Of a stretch of 64,000 bases of DNA, positions 46,649 to 59,512 are shown piece after piece. The notes beneath the pieces are model-generated. The model made no database searches. It was not told the DNA's origin and saw only the letters and a program-made list of their open reading frames with translations. The translations under genes and the position numbers were made by a program. Every line of letters begins with the position of its first letter. Within the stretch, counting starts at the first letter, position 1. The DNA is from Nomia melanderi (taxonomy: Eukaryota; Arthropoda; Insecta; Hymenoptera; Halictidae): NCBI RefSeq assembly GCF_051020985.1, contig NC_135000.1, positions 25,078,784 to 25,142,783 of the forward strand, read 5' to 3'.

Positions 46649-49600
46649 ATGGCTTCCAACAGGGCTGCCAAGTCGGGTTTCGCGGCGGAAGCGCAGAGAA
46701 AGGTAAAGGGATGAACATAGTACTTGTTTCTTTGGTTCCATTTTTTTTTTCTTCGTTTCACCTCCACCCCTCCCCCCGCCCTGCCGTTGCCTTTATTCCC
46801 TTCGGGACTCGTTTGCCACCCAGTGACCCAGTGACGACCATCCCCGAGGATCTCGACCTACTGGGGTGCCGCGCATGCGCCCCGACCCTCGGGGTTCATT
46901 GAAATTGAATTCGTGTCGACGCTCTTGGGGGTTGATCGATGGAGTAGTACACGGGATTTAGTTCAATGGAGGTATTTATCGAGCTTGTGAAATCCGTAGA
47001 TTTTGCAAGGAAATCGTTAGATGAATTTGAAATCCGGAGGAACGTTACTGGGAACTTTTGGTTTGATCTTTTTATTCGATTCGGGAATGGAGTTTTCCGA
47101 TGAATTGGATTTAAGGAGATTCTTGATCTACGGGGATCGGAGGAGTGTTTCTCGTGGGAATTGTCGGCTGCGAGGTTTTCGGTTTGGTAAACAGGCTGCT
47201 TTGGTTTTATGGATCTCGGGGGGACAGGTTGTTGGCTCCGTAATGAATGGAGACGTATTACTCGAGTACTCATTCTGTTTTTGTTTACCTTCCGGTGATT
47301 CGTGAGATGAGCACGCGGATAGTAGACATGATAGCGGCGGAGTGTAATTCAGGGAACGTCGGAATTATTCGCGTGTTTGAGTTGGATTTGTGCGCGACAG
47401 ATGTTTGTTAATTGCGGCGCTTGTGTCGGAGACACGTTGCGACGCTTATCTGTCCTATAAGTAATTGAAATGCTAGGTGTGTGACACGAGTGCTGGTCAG
47501 GTTGTTTGTCTGCGTGAAAGACGCAGTTTTCTGGTCGAAAACAGAACTCGATTATCACGCGATCCTTTGAAAATCAGAAAATTGACTCCATTTTTCGTTG
47601 ATCTTTTAGTAATTGCAATCGTGATACGTCTCCTTCTTTATTGTATCAATGCTTTAGCAATCGTAATTTTTCATTTTCGAACTGAAATTTTTAATAGAAG
47701 AATTCCGTTGTATTTCCACATTTTTGCAATTGCACGTACCAAAGATCAGTGCAAATATGGAGTGTGCGGAGCGTAATCTACAATGAAAACAGAGATAAGA
47801 CGATGGTAAGCGAACGATTCGCGGAAGATTATCAAAGTTTCGATAGGAGCGTCCCCTCCGGGACACCTGAAAATAAATTGTGCCCACCTTGAATTCCCTC
47901 GCAAGTTCACTGGGCAACAGCTGCCAGACGATCCTTCCTTTCGGCCGGGGAATTAAAATGAGACTCTCCGTTACCAAAGAAGGGAGCGTCCCTCACGAAA
48001 CCCGCTGGCCATGGTACACTTCGCAGCAATCCCATCACGAATGCCCCTCTAGTGTTCTTCAAGTATTACGATAGATCACGTAACAATTATAAAACTTGAT
48101 CGCCCTTAAAAGTCTTATTGCCTTTCTTAAGAGCCGCTTCGTTAGTCGAGTATATTAAAATTAACTACTCCTTGCCTGTAACTACACTCGCTACACCTGC
48201 TCCTTACAAATATCAGGTAATTTCAAAATTGCTATCTGTTCCTGTCTACAATTTTCTACTCTGACTATTCAATTGAAGTTTCGTAAACAACATTGTACTC
48301 GAATGACAAATACAAAGAACATTTGTTGATACATTCCTCGCGAAAACCGTTATTTGCATTGCAGTAACAAGCATTAAAGTGTACTTCGTGTTTTATTACT
48401 TTCCCGTATAGACGAGAATTCTATTCGACTCCGTTGTTGTTTCGCGCTGTAACGTTACGTAAAAAAACGAAGAAAGCAGAAAATCGTGGCGAGATTGCGT
48501 CACTGCGTAGCGAGTATCCACCTCAGATAAATGAAAGAGATAATGCTCGAATGAAAGAATAATGTTACACCGGGATAAACAATAACCCAGACGCACGACC
48601 GGCTGTCAATTAAAGAAGAATGGAGGGGGCGAAATGGGGCGAAATACAAGGGATCCGTTGTGTCTCGGAGCAAAACCGGTTCTTTTTGTTTCTCATAAAA
48701 CAATTGCCGGGTAACAAGTACGAAGGACGCTCATTATTGCACTCGTGAAAGAACGTATGCTCATTACGAAGATACGGTTATCGCCATCGGAATGCAACGG
48801 TTCGTTCTATTTCTCGGATGCGCCGCCATTTTCGTTCCAGTTTCACCGGTTCCGGGCGCGCACGAACGGCGAAATTGTCGCGAAACGAACGAATTTTTCT
48901 AGATACACCGCGATCGCGTGGTTAATTAGATAATAGCGGTCGACTGTTACATATTCACGCGTGACGTTGACAACTCTAGCGCGGCGAAAGGTCAACGATA
49001 GCATTGTTATCAGTATCTCGAGGCACGGTCTGCGAACCACGACCACCTTTCATAATTACAGACCCTATCTGTTCCGAAGATCCCCCTTTAACAGCGATTT
49101 ACCCGATGCTCAGCGTGAAAAAGTGCATTTCGTGGAAATGACTCATCGTTAACTAACATAAGTTCGCCTGAAATTTCTTATCGACGTCGAACAGAAACTG
49201 TGGAATCCAATAATCGCGCTTCCAAGAAGATTCAAGGGGTTTATGAAATTTGAAGGAAAATCAACGGTTAAAAGGAGAACGGTGCTTCATTGAAGCGAAT
49301 TTTCGTTTCGTACGTTTATCTTGTATATTTGGCTTCCACGAATGTGTACGATGCGCAGCCTGCTCGGTGTTATTATTTTAATTTCCATTTGTACCCCTGT
49401 TAGCTCCATATGGGAACGATGTTTCGTTCGAAACTAGAGATAACAATTATAGACACGTGTTTCCGTGAACATCGCGCGATGAATGTGCCGTATTATGCCC
49501 CACATCTAAAAATAGGCGTGCTTCATCCCCGAGGAGGATATCTGTATTAACCACCGGAAGCATTACAAAGTGGTTTCCGTTTTAGGACTGCATGCACGCC

Positions 49601-52600
49601 TCGGGGAACTCCTCGCGTCTTCGAATTCGCCGTTCGTGTCCTGTTAATCGTAGACGTTAGATTCATGCTAATTCCGTCTTATCGTTATATCCCTTTATTT
49701 CTGAGAAGTACTCGTGCTAGACAACCCACGCTCATTGCTTTATCCGTCATTGAAATCTCCGTATAACGAAGTTCGATTCACGATCAACCGCAAAAGAATC
49801 GCTCGCGGTTCTCCTACGATTTTCTAATTCGTTTATTTTTCTTCTACCATTTGACTTTAGTTAATAATCTGTTATACTAGAGGTTGTTCGCCAAAAATTG
49901 AAATATTATAATATCAGAATAACAACTGAACTTGTTTGTAACTACAAGCACATACGCGTGACGCTAGAATGATATCATTTAGTTCAAAAAAGGTGTTCGT
50001 TCCTTTTACGCCGCTGTATCAATTGAACAGCAAAAAAATGAACAGCCAGGTCATTAATATTTATGCGATCCTTAACGAACGCCCGAGATTCGAGACGGAT
50101 AGAAATTTATCGCACTTTAAGTGGAAAGTTCACGGTTGTTCCCCGACCGTGAAATTCGGTCTAGCAGTCGTGGGAATTCGCCATTATTAATTTGAAAGAA
50201 TGTAATCCTGTGAATTGGGTGGCCGTGTCGAGGCTGAGCTCTGAGGTCTTCGCGATCTCGGTCATCGTTCTCAGACTGGAAACTCGTTTAATTAACGTTA
50301 TTGTATCGCATCGGATCAATTTTAATCATCTTTCACGCAATCCTCGGCAACTTCTTTTTCGTCTAAACAATATTTCAACAGTTCCCATTAAAGAATCGCT
50401 GACTCGCAAAAACAAAGTTTCCAAGCCTGACATCGAGTAAAAAGTGATTTCCTTTATGAATAATTATGATACATTCAAAATATCAGACAAATCGTGTCAG
50501 ATTTGAATTAAACGTGTATTTTATAACGTTTCCATTCACTGTAGTTATAAATAATTCAAAATGCTCGATCGATAAGTTGTATCACTCGGCAATACAGGAC
50601 CTAGTATGGCGATCTAACGGAGGTCATCGGATTAAATCACAAATCATAAGGGCGAACGGTCGATAATTAATGTCGACTTAGCCCGAAGCTCGAGTAGGAT
50701 ATGACATAAGGAAGAAGCTATGTTCGAATGACTCACGAACAAGAGAAAGTTTCCCGAGAACAAGATCCGTGCCTTACACTTAACCTTATCGCGATACTTT
50801 ACCCCGAAGATCGTGAGATCGCACGATTACACCCTCCGCGAAAATTAGATTAATCATCATTCCACGAGGAACATTGTCGTTCGTTACGTCAATTTTTACA
50901 ACTGTTCTCTCAACGTTCTCGGGGACAATCGCTGTTAGTGGAATCGATATCTAAATGTCTTCATTGAATTATTCGCACGAGGGTATCGGTTGCAGTTCCA
51001 TTCCGATCGTGACGGAACTTTCGAAAAGAAAATAATAAAGAGGTCGGTCTAAGTGAACTGTAATGTTTTTAAACGACTCACTTAACCGGATAAGAGTATT
51101 CCATTGTTCCGCTGAAATACGGTGTCATTCGAATAGAAAACGTAACTTCCTTGTCTACGCGGAAATCCGCGTTCACTCGTGTGCCAATGGCTTCTTCATC
51201 CGGTGACTCTTTTAATGTTTAATATCGCTGACGTAAATAGATTATAGGTTTTATTTCTTCAAAGATCATGTATTTAGATTTAATTTTTTCAACGGTTAAG
51301 TATTTCAATTCAATTTTCGAGGATTGAACGTTATGGAAGTCAATGCGGTGACAGGCAAAATTAATTTCTGCTTCGTTTCTGTCGTAATAAATCGTCTCTC
51401 GAACAATCACGCTTTTGCATAAGGGATAGGTGATCTATGAATAAATGTTGCGAGTGTCCTATGAATCAGAGGGAACCTCGTTTCCTCATTTTCATGGAGA
51501 AATCAAACGGAATGCAGACGTAGGACTCCACATACGTCTCGACGCGCTTAACAGAATTCGTATTGCACGCTCGGTGTCCTTCGCCTCTATTGCCCGACCT
51601 CGCACGTCAACTAATGATTTGTGTACAAATTTATGTTGGTTCGAGTATATACGTGTAGTCTCGCGACTCGAGATTGCATCACCGAGAAGTTTAATTTCTC
51701 ACTTTTTTTTCTCTCGTGCCTTTGCGAAACATTAAATATTTATTTCGTAAAATCCACTTAAGAATATTTCCATAAAATTCATTCCCCGAAGTCTTTCTTT
51801 TATTAATCTATTTAGTAATTCGATCGATAGTATAAAATGCATAATATTCCCGATGTTTCGAGAAAAAGATTAATATTCCGTACCGACAACTTACTTGTAC
51901 CAGCTACTGCAACCAGAAACTACGAGCACACTGCTGAAGTAGCAAGAAATTGGATCAAGTGGATTAGTCAAAAGTTCCTCGCGATTGTATAACGGTGACA
52001 TGCCAGTAACTGACTTCATTCAATTTGCGAAGTTCCACGTGTTAACTACAAGACACTGATTGCCTTACCTGTTCAGGCTTCATCTCGTTTAGAGGACCTT
52101 ATATGGCCGACAGCAAGCAACAACCTTCGAGGTAGCACACAATTGTAATCGTCTCGTGCGTGCGTGGATAAGACGTGCTGAAATATCGCGAGGCCTCGTA
52201 AAGTGGGTCAACGAATTTGTTTTCTTTTCCGAAGAGGTATGCACTCGTAAAAACTAATTGCAAATTCGCTGCTTTATTACAAAAAAAATTATAACGGTTA
52301 AATATAACAGTAGAAGTATCTCCTGAAACTTCGTTGCATCTTCAACGAAGTTGAATCTTCAATGAAATTAGCGACGAGCCACTGATTCCCGAATCGCAAA
52401 TTGTGAATGATTAAAGGCGAACGGGGAACGGCGTGAAATAAAGAACCGCGAGTAATGTAATGAACTCTTTCCTATTGACTGAGCAGATTATAAGGCGGCG
52501 CAAACTGCTTTAAGGATATCGCGATCGCGATCTCGTGCGTAATTAGGCGGGCGGTTGAAAGAATTTTCACGCTTAGCGGGACGAAAAGCGAAATTGGCAA

Positions 52601-55600
52601 ACGCAGCTGCCTTATACAATTGTTAGAAAGTGGGTCGCCGAATGAGCCGATATCAAATCGATCCGCAATGGGTTCGATCTTCCTTAAAGGCGATCCACCT
52701 TTTAAGGAGGATTGTTAAAGCCACAATCGTTTCGGGGGCAAATCTTCTGTCGTCGAGGCGGGTTTTTCTGCACCGAAATGGAAACTGGTCGATCGGGGGA
52801 GACATTCTTCTTGGACGCAGTTCTCCTTGCATCCGCGATCAAGGTGGATCGACGTAATCCGTGTACACGCTCACTTTTCCCTTTTCACTTTATGAAACGG
52901 AAATGTGAACGTGATAATTATTCTCCGATGAAGACAATTTTGATTTGTCCTTCTGGGTAAATAGAATCAAGTAGAATTGATCCAATAGAATCTCTTTCCG
53001 TATGAAATTGAATTATATAAAATGTAATTCAATTTAAATGGATCGAATATATAGTGTCTGTCTATGTTTACCGTTCACGGAATAGAAGAAATAGAAATGA
53101 TCAGCTATCGCTCGTACATTGAAGCATTATCGACTGACTACCGATAGATAACGGTATCTTAAAACCTGTTTCTAATCAAATCCAAATATCCGTTATCGTT
53201 TAATCGATAATTTTAACGGTTCTGAGCATCGGATGAAACCGTTACGCAATTCTATTTACCTTAGAGACTTTCGTTATCGGTGACCCGATAATCCCGTGAA
53301 ATAGCGTCTCGGTATCGCTTTCATTGGGCTTTTCGTCGTTTTCCTTCTTAATTCGAGGAACGGTTAATATTGAATCCGATACTCGAGTCGATTTCAATGT
53401 TACAGCGAGTCGCCGCCGCGGGCAAACGGTAAATCGGTTATCAGAGTTAACGTTACGACCAATAAATTGATCTAACTCGACTCGGTGTAATGAAGGTAAT
53501 GATTTCGCCGGTCGGCGAAGTGGCAATTCCTTCAATTCGCCTCGTGGTTCATCGATGCCAGCCCTCTGACCCAGTTTACATGACCGTGAACGAGAGAACG
53601 TGCCCATTAAAAGCGTCATCGCGCGGAGCGCTAGAGCACAAGGCGATCCTTTAATTGCAAGCATTTGCCCGGGCAACTTTTCTGACGCACTCGTCTCTCC
53701 TCCGGTTGCAACAATCTGCGACAATCTGCACTAGTTGCTCGCTGTTCTTGCCGAATGAATTATTCACTTGACACTCGAGTTACGCAAGGGAAAAAACACG
53801 GACGACTTAGATCAAAATTACGGACGGAGATAAGGGTTGAAAGTTCGCGGTGAACGTTATTAACACTGAAACCATCAGACGAATCAAAGTGACCCATCCC
53901 AGGTTTCTTTATTTTCCAATGATTAAAAAGATAACACATATTTCTCCGGGGAATTATTAAAGAAATTGATTCAGCAATATGTAAACCGAATTATAAATCA
54001 CTTGACACTAGATTTACCGACATTTACTGTACAGTTTGTTCTATTGTTCTTAGAAAAATTGTTATCCGTTCATTTAGATCTTAGAAATTAGAGGTTTAAG
54101 AGTAGACAATTAGGATACATATTTGCATAACCGCGTTAATAAAAATCGACCGAAACGTTTACCAAATAATGCTTATAAAATTCAATATCAGTCAAATCGA
54201 CTCGCTCCGTAAATCTAGTATTGAAACCTCGATAGATGCACTCTTAGAGTTTCTAGAGAAATTTCGAGGAGTCAATTTAACTGCTCGATAGGTTTAGCGT
54301 TAAAGGCTATTCGTTCGAATTCGCGGGAACTCGTGTTGTTCCGTGATCAAGAGGATGCGTTGGAACGATGAACGAAAGCAGCCTTCACAAACATTCGTCA
54401 GAAGGGACGAGAGAAACGACGCACAGGTGAGGGTTCGATGTAACCCCGCATAATTTCGAATACAATGGGACCCACCACACCCTTCAAACTTTAGAAGCTC
54501 GCTCGGGAAGAGCACGACTCAAGACCGTGTGGTATGCGGTGGTATCTATATAGGTAGACGTCACACCCTGTCCCTAAACTTCTCGTTTTGCTTTTCCACT
54601 CTTTATAAGGTGCTGCCTGGATCTTCTGGGAATCTAATATAAAGGTGACTATTGTTTCCTGAATGGAATCCGAGCAGATGGCCGCGCAATTATTCTTTCG
54701 TTCGTTCTTACATCTAGAAATGACTCGTAGCATTCAATGCATGGATGACAATTTTTTATTATTTTAAGGAGATTCAACGTTTAAAGGTATAAAAATTAAT
54801 TATTCATAGGTTATGACCGTAGTGCTCTGAAGAAGTAATTAACTTTCAGTTGCACTGTACCTCGTCGACCTTGTAACTTCCTCTAGTGATCGATAATTAA
54901 GTCATAGGAAGCTGTGTAAGGAAACAGTACTTAGTCAGAGTAGATTCGCAAATATTTCCGCCTCTGACGCTTTGACGTGTGGTGACTTTTTTCCTGTTAA
55001 TGATATTATCTTGTGCTTACTTAATGTCTATATATAGAGTTTGCGTTCGTGCTCCACATAATGAGTCCGTATCACGGAGATAGTAGAGGCTGGTCAAAAA
55101 ATTCAATGCTTATCGTGGAATGAGAAAAATACTTGTTAACAAACTGCTACAACGATGCTGTACAGGTGTCGATGTTAGCTTGTAACGATTTTACGTGACA
55201 CTTACTGATTGTTACAATGACGATGCGTGTAGAAAGTTACTAAGCAAATGATAAGACGAAGATAGTAGAAACTGACAACGAATTATCACGAAAATGAATG
55301 GCAGTTGTATTATCTGATCTTCATTTAATATGAAATAATTTTTAAACATTGTATCTATCTATATTGTACGTTCTTCGATCAAAATGACGTCCATCGTAAG
55401 TTACTTAAATGTTATCAAACTTAATCTTTATCGTGTCACGAGTAAATGCAATTTTTTAATTGTTTCGAGCAACTGCCCATTTTTCAACGATATAATAAAT
55501 AGGATTCTAGCCGACGATTATAAACTTTTCATCAAAAAGTGCAGGATCACTGTAGCGAAAAGGTTTTTATAAAACCACCAGACGTTAGAACGTGCTGTAT

Positions 55601-57469
55601 CATTCTAATTTCACGATCCGGAGACGCTGGACGTTCCACGGCGAGAAATACATCACGATCGAGGCACCGTATGCCTAACGGAATATGCATGCTGCATCAG
55701 GATGAATACGACGGTCCAAGCTTACGAACCTTTCCTTTTTAGGCAGCCTTATACGTGAATAACTGTGCGCCCATTGCGCGTTCTCTACCGGTCTTCCAGA
55801 TACAATCTTTGTCAACATGGCGTTTAAACGACCATTTTACTATAAAACACGCGTGCGAACGTCTAAACGAGAACTTAGAACGAAAGAGCTAACAAAAGTA
55901 AAATTTATTAGCTTAGAAATCTAATCTTTTGAACGCCAAATGAAAAACTAGGAGGCATAAAGTATAAAAAAATTCTACGGATATTTTCTTTATTCAAATT
56001 CAAATTTCTTTATCGCTTCACTTCGTCGCCGATCATTTACATTCCACGTGTATTTACAAGTAGCATCTATTGTGTGGATTTAAAGAACTGAATGAACTGT
56101 AACTCTCTACGATCGAAAACGTGTGAAAGGAAAATAAGAGGAGGATGAGGAAACCCGTCTACTTTTGAAACCTTCCTAGTGTAGGTGGGAAACAAGTTCT
56201 TTAAACGGCGCAGAAAAACTTTCTCCGAAACGATGCTCGCGTTTACGAGGAGAATTTGTGGGCCGTGTCGAAGAAACAACGAACGAAGTGTTCAAACATG
56301 TTGGGTCAGTGACTCCACGGCAACGCTCGTTCCGCAGATCCTACAGGATGTGTTACTTGGATCACTGGCGCATCATATAATTAATAATAAGCAGCGACAG
56401 AGGCTCGTGCCCCTTCGAGCTCGAAAGATTAATGGAAATCTCGTAAATTCATCGACAAATAAAACGCGAGTCGAATAATCGTTTGATCGAAAGATTAATG
56501 GTGTCACTGTACTGTATGAGGCTCATTAAGTTTCATTAATATTAAAAATGAAAATAATTCGTCTAACTCCAAGAGCTGATAAATTAAATAATCCATTATT
56601 TCGTTGTTACGAGCGATACGACCATATTCCTCGATATTTTGAAATATAAAAATGTTACTTCCGATTGTCGTTGTTGAACTTTTAAAGAAACTAGACGATT
56701 GAAGATCGTGAATCGATATTGTTGCAGATCAACAGTAAATATAGCGAGGAACTGGCGCAGGAATGTCTGGAATGGATCAAGACGATCACTGGCGAAAACA
56801 TAAACACCAACGGGGACATGGACAACTTTTATGAAACCCTGAAGGACGGGATCCTTCTTTGCCAGTACTTAAACCTCGTGAAATGATGCTAAACGATCGC
56901 AAACGTTTTTTTTCGCGATGGTAATTCATATTTTCGCATTTCAGATTGGTGAACGACATCAAGGAAGGCTCAGTAAAGAAAATTAATAAAACCAGCCTCG
57001 CTTTCAAGTGTATGGAGAACATAAACGCCTTCCTTGAGGCAGCGAGGGCACTGGGTGTCCCGGCTCAAGAAACTTTCCAGACTGTCGATCTTTGGGAAAG
57101 ACAAAATCTCAACTCGGTTGTGATTTGTCTACAATCCCTCGGTAGAAAGGTAGAATTTGTTTAATTTTTACTTTTGTAATTTTAATTTCACTGAGTCTAA
57201 CTAGTAACGTTGTACAGCATCAAGTGTTACTAGAAATCTAAAATTTTATACGTAATTTGAAGTAGTTTCATAATAGTATCATAAAATTTGTTTTGCAGGC
57301 GGGTAACTTTGGTAAACCTAGTATCGGACCAAAAGAAGCAGATAAGAATATACGTAACTTCACTGAAGAACAATTAAGAGCTGGCCAGGGTGTGATCAGT
57401 TTACAGTACGGCAGCAACAAGGGTGCTAACCAGAGTGGCATCAACTTTGGAAACACTAGACATATGTAA
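46649..57469 (+). CDS. Chd64: Calponin/transgelin-family actin-binding protein (Chd64 type)
   Basis: Small calponin-homology protein that binds or cross-links actin; the Drosophila relative Chd64 is also reported in juvenile-hormone signalling. Four coding exons: 46649-46702, 56728-56864, 56945-57149 and 57299-57469, total 567 nt, 188 residues, the usual family length. The N-terminus MASNRAAKSGFAAEAQRK is highly characteristic. A single CH domain spans ~22-132 (LEWIKTITGE, LKDGILLCQLVND, FKCMENINAFL, VDLWERQNLNSVVICLQSLG). One C-terminal calponin repeat follows (GVISLQYGSNKGANQSGINF), ending in TRHM. The second exon's donor is CCA|GTACTT, weaker than consensus; reading on without it would stop nine codons later, so splicing is required. 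The first intron is ~10 kb, the others 80 and 149 bp. A related gene, Mp20, has a different N-terminus, so I prefer the Chd64 assignment. Confidence 0.95.
46703..54001 (+). other. First intron of the calponin-like gene, part before the MITE
   Basis: About 10 kb separate the 54-nt first coding exon from the second. I see no further coding exon in it. Open frames of up to 133 codons near the GC-rich 5' end are compositional. Long first introns of this family can hold muscle enhancers, but no specific element is recognisable by eye. Confidence 0.6.
54002..54224. mobile_element. TTAA-type MITE, family I, copy 2, in the calponin-like gene's first intron
   Basis: Ends are TTGACACTAGATTTACCGA and CCGTAAATCTAGTATTGA, with both TTAA flanks drifted to TTGA. 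The interior matches, in reverse complement, the copy at 14.59-14.80 kb (CATTTAGATCTTAGAAATTA, AATGCTTATAAAATTCAATA). No coding frame. Confidence 0.72.
54225..56727 (+). other. First intron of the calponin-like gene, part after the MITE
   Basis: No exon or RNA gene is supported. The first ~60 bases (ATAGATGCACTC through AAATTTCGAGG) resemble 23.32-23.37 kb, a small dispersed repeat that lies next to a TTAA element in both places. The intron ends with GATATTGTTGCAG. Confidence 0.5.
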
Positions 57470-58200
57470 AAATGTTCATCCTGTCATTGAAATAATTCCA
57501 CAAATTCACTCGCCTCTCTTATTTTATTTTCACGATACGTTAGACTTATAGGCAATGTTTGTCGTACAACAATCTTTCTTGTCGTGGTCCAAATTACACT
57601 AGACAGCGCACAAAATACATTGGCGTGCGTGAACAATGTACCAGACGACTTTATATGCATTTACAATAGGAGGCAGTATAGTACATACAACATACTTTAC
57701 GAGTGTGTTATAAGATTTTATGTAACGTTTCGGTGGAACGAGCAATTTCGATGTCATCGAACTGCGCTCGCATTCTAAAATTAAAGTTATATATCTTGGA
57801 CAGTAATGAGTATACTGTTGAATGAGTTATGAAGAAAAATGAAAATGTGATTTACTATTTGAGAAGAAATCAATTTCTTTAAAAATGTAGAAATATAGTT
57901 ACATTTCGCCACTAGTAAAGATTGGACCGAGTGGCTCCGTATTTGTTAAATATTTCATATAGATTATGAAACAGAGTTACTGTAAAATCTCTTACAAGTT
58001 ACAGTGTAACCAAATTCTACTTAAAAAATTCCTGTTGCATGTAAGATGAAAACTATTATAATTATTGTATAATGATAAATGATATATAATTATATTAAGT
58101 ATTTTGTACAAATATTTTTTGATGATTATAAAAATAATTTTTCATAATGTATTAATGATGAGTTAATAAACCAACCCAAAATGAAATAAATAAGCTTCCA
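57470..58200 (+). other. 3' UTR of the calponin-like gene (inferred)
   Basis: AT-rich sequence without coding potential, ending with two AATAAA hexamers at 58165 and 58185. The converging mRpS6 gene has its own signal on the other strand only ~40 bases further on. Confidence 0.6.
58185..58190 (+). promoter_or_regulatory. Polyadenylation signal of the calponin-like gene
   Basis: AATAAA in ATGAAATAAATAAGC; a second copy lies 20 bases upstream. T-rich sequence follows (CCATTTCCTTTTTAATTC). Confidence 0.55.
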
Positions 58201-58227
58201 TTTCCTTTTTAATTCATTTGTAAATGC

Positions 58228-58233
58228 TTTATT
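58228..58233 (-). promoter_or_regulatory. Candidate polyadenylation signal of mRpS6
   Basis: TTTATT on the plus strand, i.e. AATAAA on the minus strand, ~55 bases after the mRpS6 stop. Cleavage 10-30 bases further would put this transcript end inside or against that of the calponin-like gene. Confidence 0.5.
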
Positions 58234-58287
58234 TATGAGCAATATATACAATCTATATTATATAATATATAGAAATGACTAAACAAC

Positions 58288-59142
58288 TTATCTTGAAAAG
58301 GGATAGTAATCAAATCCAGTATTCATTTTATATGTACTTTTGTCTTTAGTTTTCTTGTATTTTTCTAATATTTCTGCTACATTAGATCTGTACAAAAATT
58401 CATAAAATCATTAAATAATGCTCCACAAATTGTATTGTACATTAAAATAATAAAATTACCTATAAGGTGGAGGTAATAGCTCTTCCTGTAATGTACAGCT
58501 CTGCTCTTTTGGCTGAATGGTTTTAAATATTGTCGTTTTAACTATATCTACATCTCTTTGGTACTCGTCCATAAGATCTTTCAATGACGAAGGAGGAACA
58601 TCAAAACAGAACCAAAAATATCTGGAAGCAATGTATAATAAATTACAATGTTAATGAATGATACATATCTAATAATGAAAATAAATAAAATCATAATAAG
58701 GTTAACATAAACGATAAACTTACCCAGCTTGTTTAAAAACTGTGCCATGATTACTTATTTTATATGGAAGATTTTTTTCTCCCCAGTTTTCAATTTTCCT
58801 AATAAAGCCACCAGTTTTAAATATTGAATTTGCCACTCTCTTTAAAGTTTCTACAGAATCTGGCTGTAAAATATGTGTAAGAAGTGAGCATTATAATAAA
58901 TAAGAAAATGGAAGCATCATATTTCATTGTGATTTAATATTTAAAATAATATTTTAATCATTTTTACTCACTAAACACATACATTCTAATAATTCTAAAG
59001 AAAAAATTTAAAATATTTATGCAACAAATTATAGGTTAAGTACATTCTACATAAAATATATGTTATAGAACAAGTGTAGTGTAATTTATTTTAATACCTT
59101 TCTCATAATACGTAACAATATTGGCATTTCGTACGTAGGCAT
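58288..59142 (-). CDS. mRpS6: Mitochondrial small ribosomal subunit protein bS6m
   Basis: Component of the mitoribosomal small subunit, which translates the mtDNA-encoded respiratory proteins. Four exons on the minus strand: 59142-59098, 58863-58724, 58621-58460 and 58387-58288. Together they give 447 nt and 148 residues with consistent phases and GT-AG borders. The start MPTYEMPILLRIMRK matches the family's N-terminal MPxYE strand. The S6 fold continues with VETLKRVANSIFKTGGFIRK, ENWGEKNLPYKIS, YFWFCFDVPPSSL and DEYQRDVDIVKTTIFK. The tail after PPPYR is longer than in bacteria, as usual for metazoan bS6m. It converges on the calponin-like gene and lies head-to-head with HscB at 370 bp. I recognise it by overall pattern with human MRPS6, including ENLGERALPYRIS-like and YF-strand motifs. 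Confidence 0.93.
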
Positions 59143-59512
59143 GTTGTTTGATATTTCTATTTTCAACAACAGAATAAAATATATATTTAAAATGCTTCGG
59201 CACCCACTTACGCGTTATACCTGCCACAAACTATATGTCTCCGCCTTCATTCACTTGTACTATGTTTATAATGCTACCACCCATTTATAAAGTGAAGTAT
59301 TTGTGTGCGTTGTTACCCAAAACATAACCATGTGTCAAACTCTCTCTTATTATTTGCAAGTAAATCAATAATATCTTAATTGTTGAATATTATTTATAAT
59401 AAAGTAAAAAGAAAAAAGCTTCTGTAACTGTGTTAGAAATATTAAATCTGTTATTTCTTCTTGGTTTTTTAAATTACGTAGCATATATTTTACAAGATAC
59501 TTACGTTAGGTT
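59143..59512. promoter_or_regulatory. Divergent promoter interval between mRpS6 and HscB
   Basis: Only 370 bp separate the two start codons and the genes point away from each other. The interval is AT-rich without a clear TATA box or repeat. Transcription start sites cannot be placed by eye. Both products are mitochondrial, which makes a shared control region plausible but unproven. Confidence 0.6.

Noticed and set aside
53242..53724. 160-codon minus-strand open frame inside the calponin-like gene's intron
   Set aside because: No recognisable domain and no splice partner; Arg/Ser/Leu-rich shadow frame.
54420..54450. Possible tRNA B-box-like GGGTTCGATG
   Set aside because: No A-box at the right distance, no acceptor-stem complementarity and no anticodon arm.
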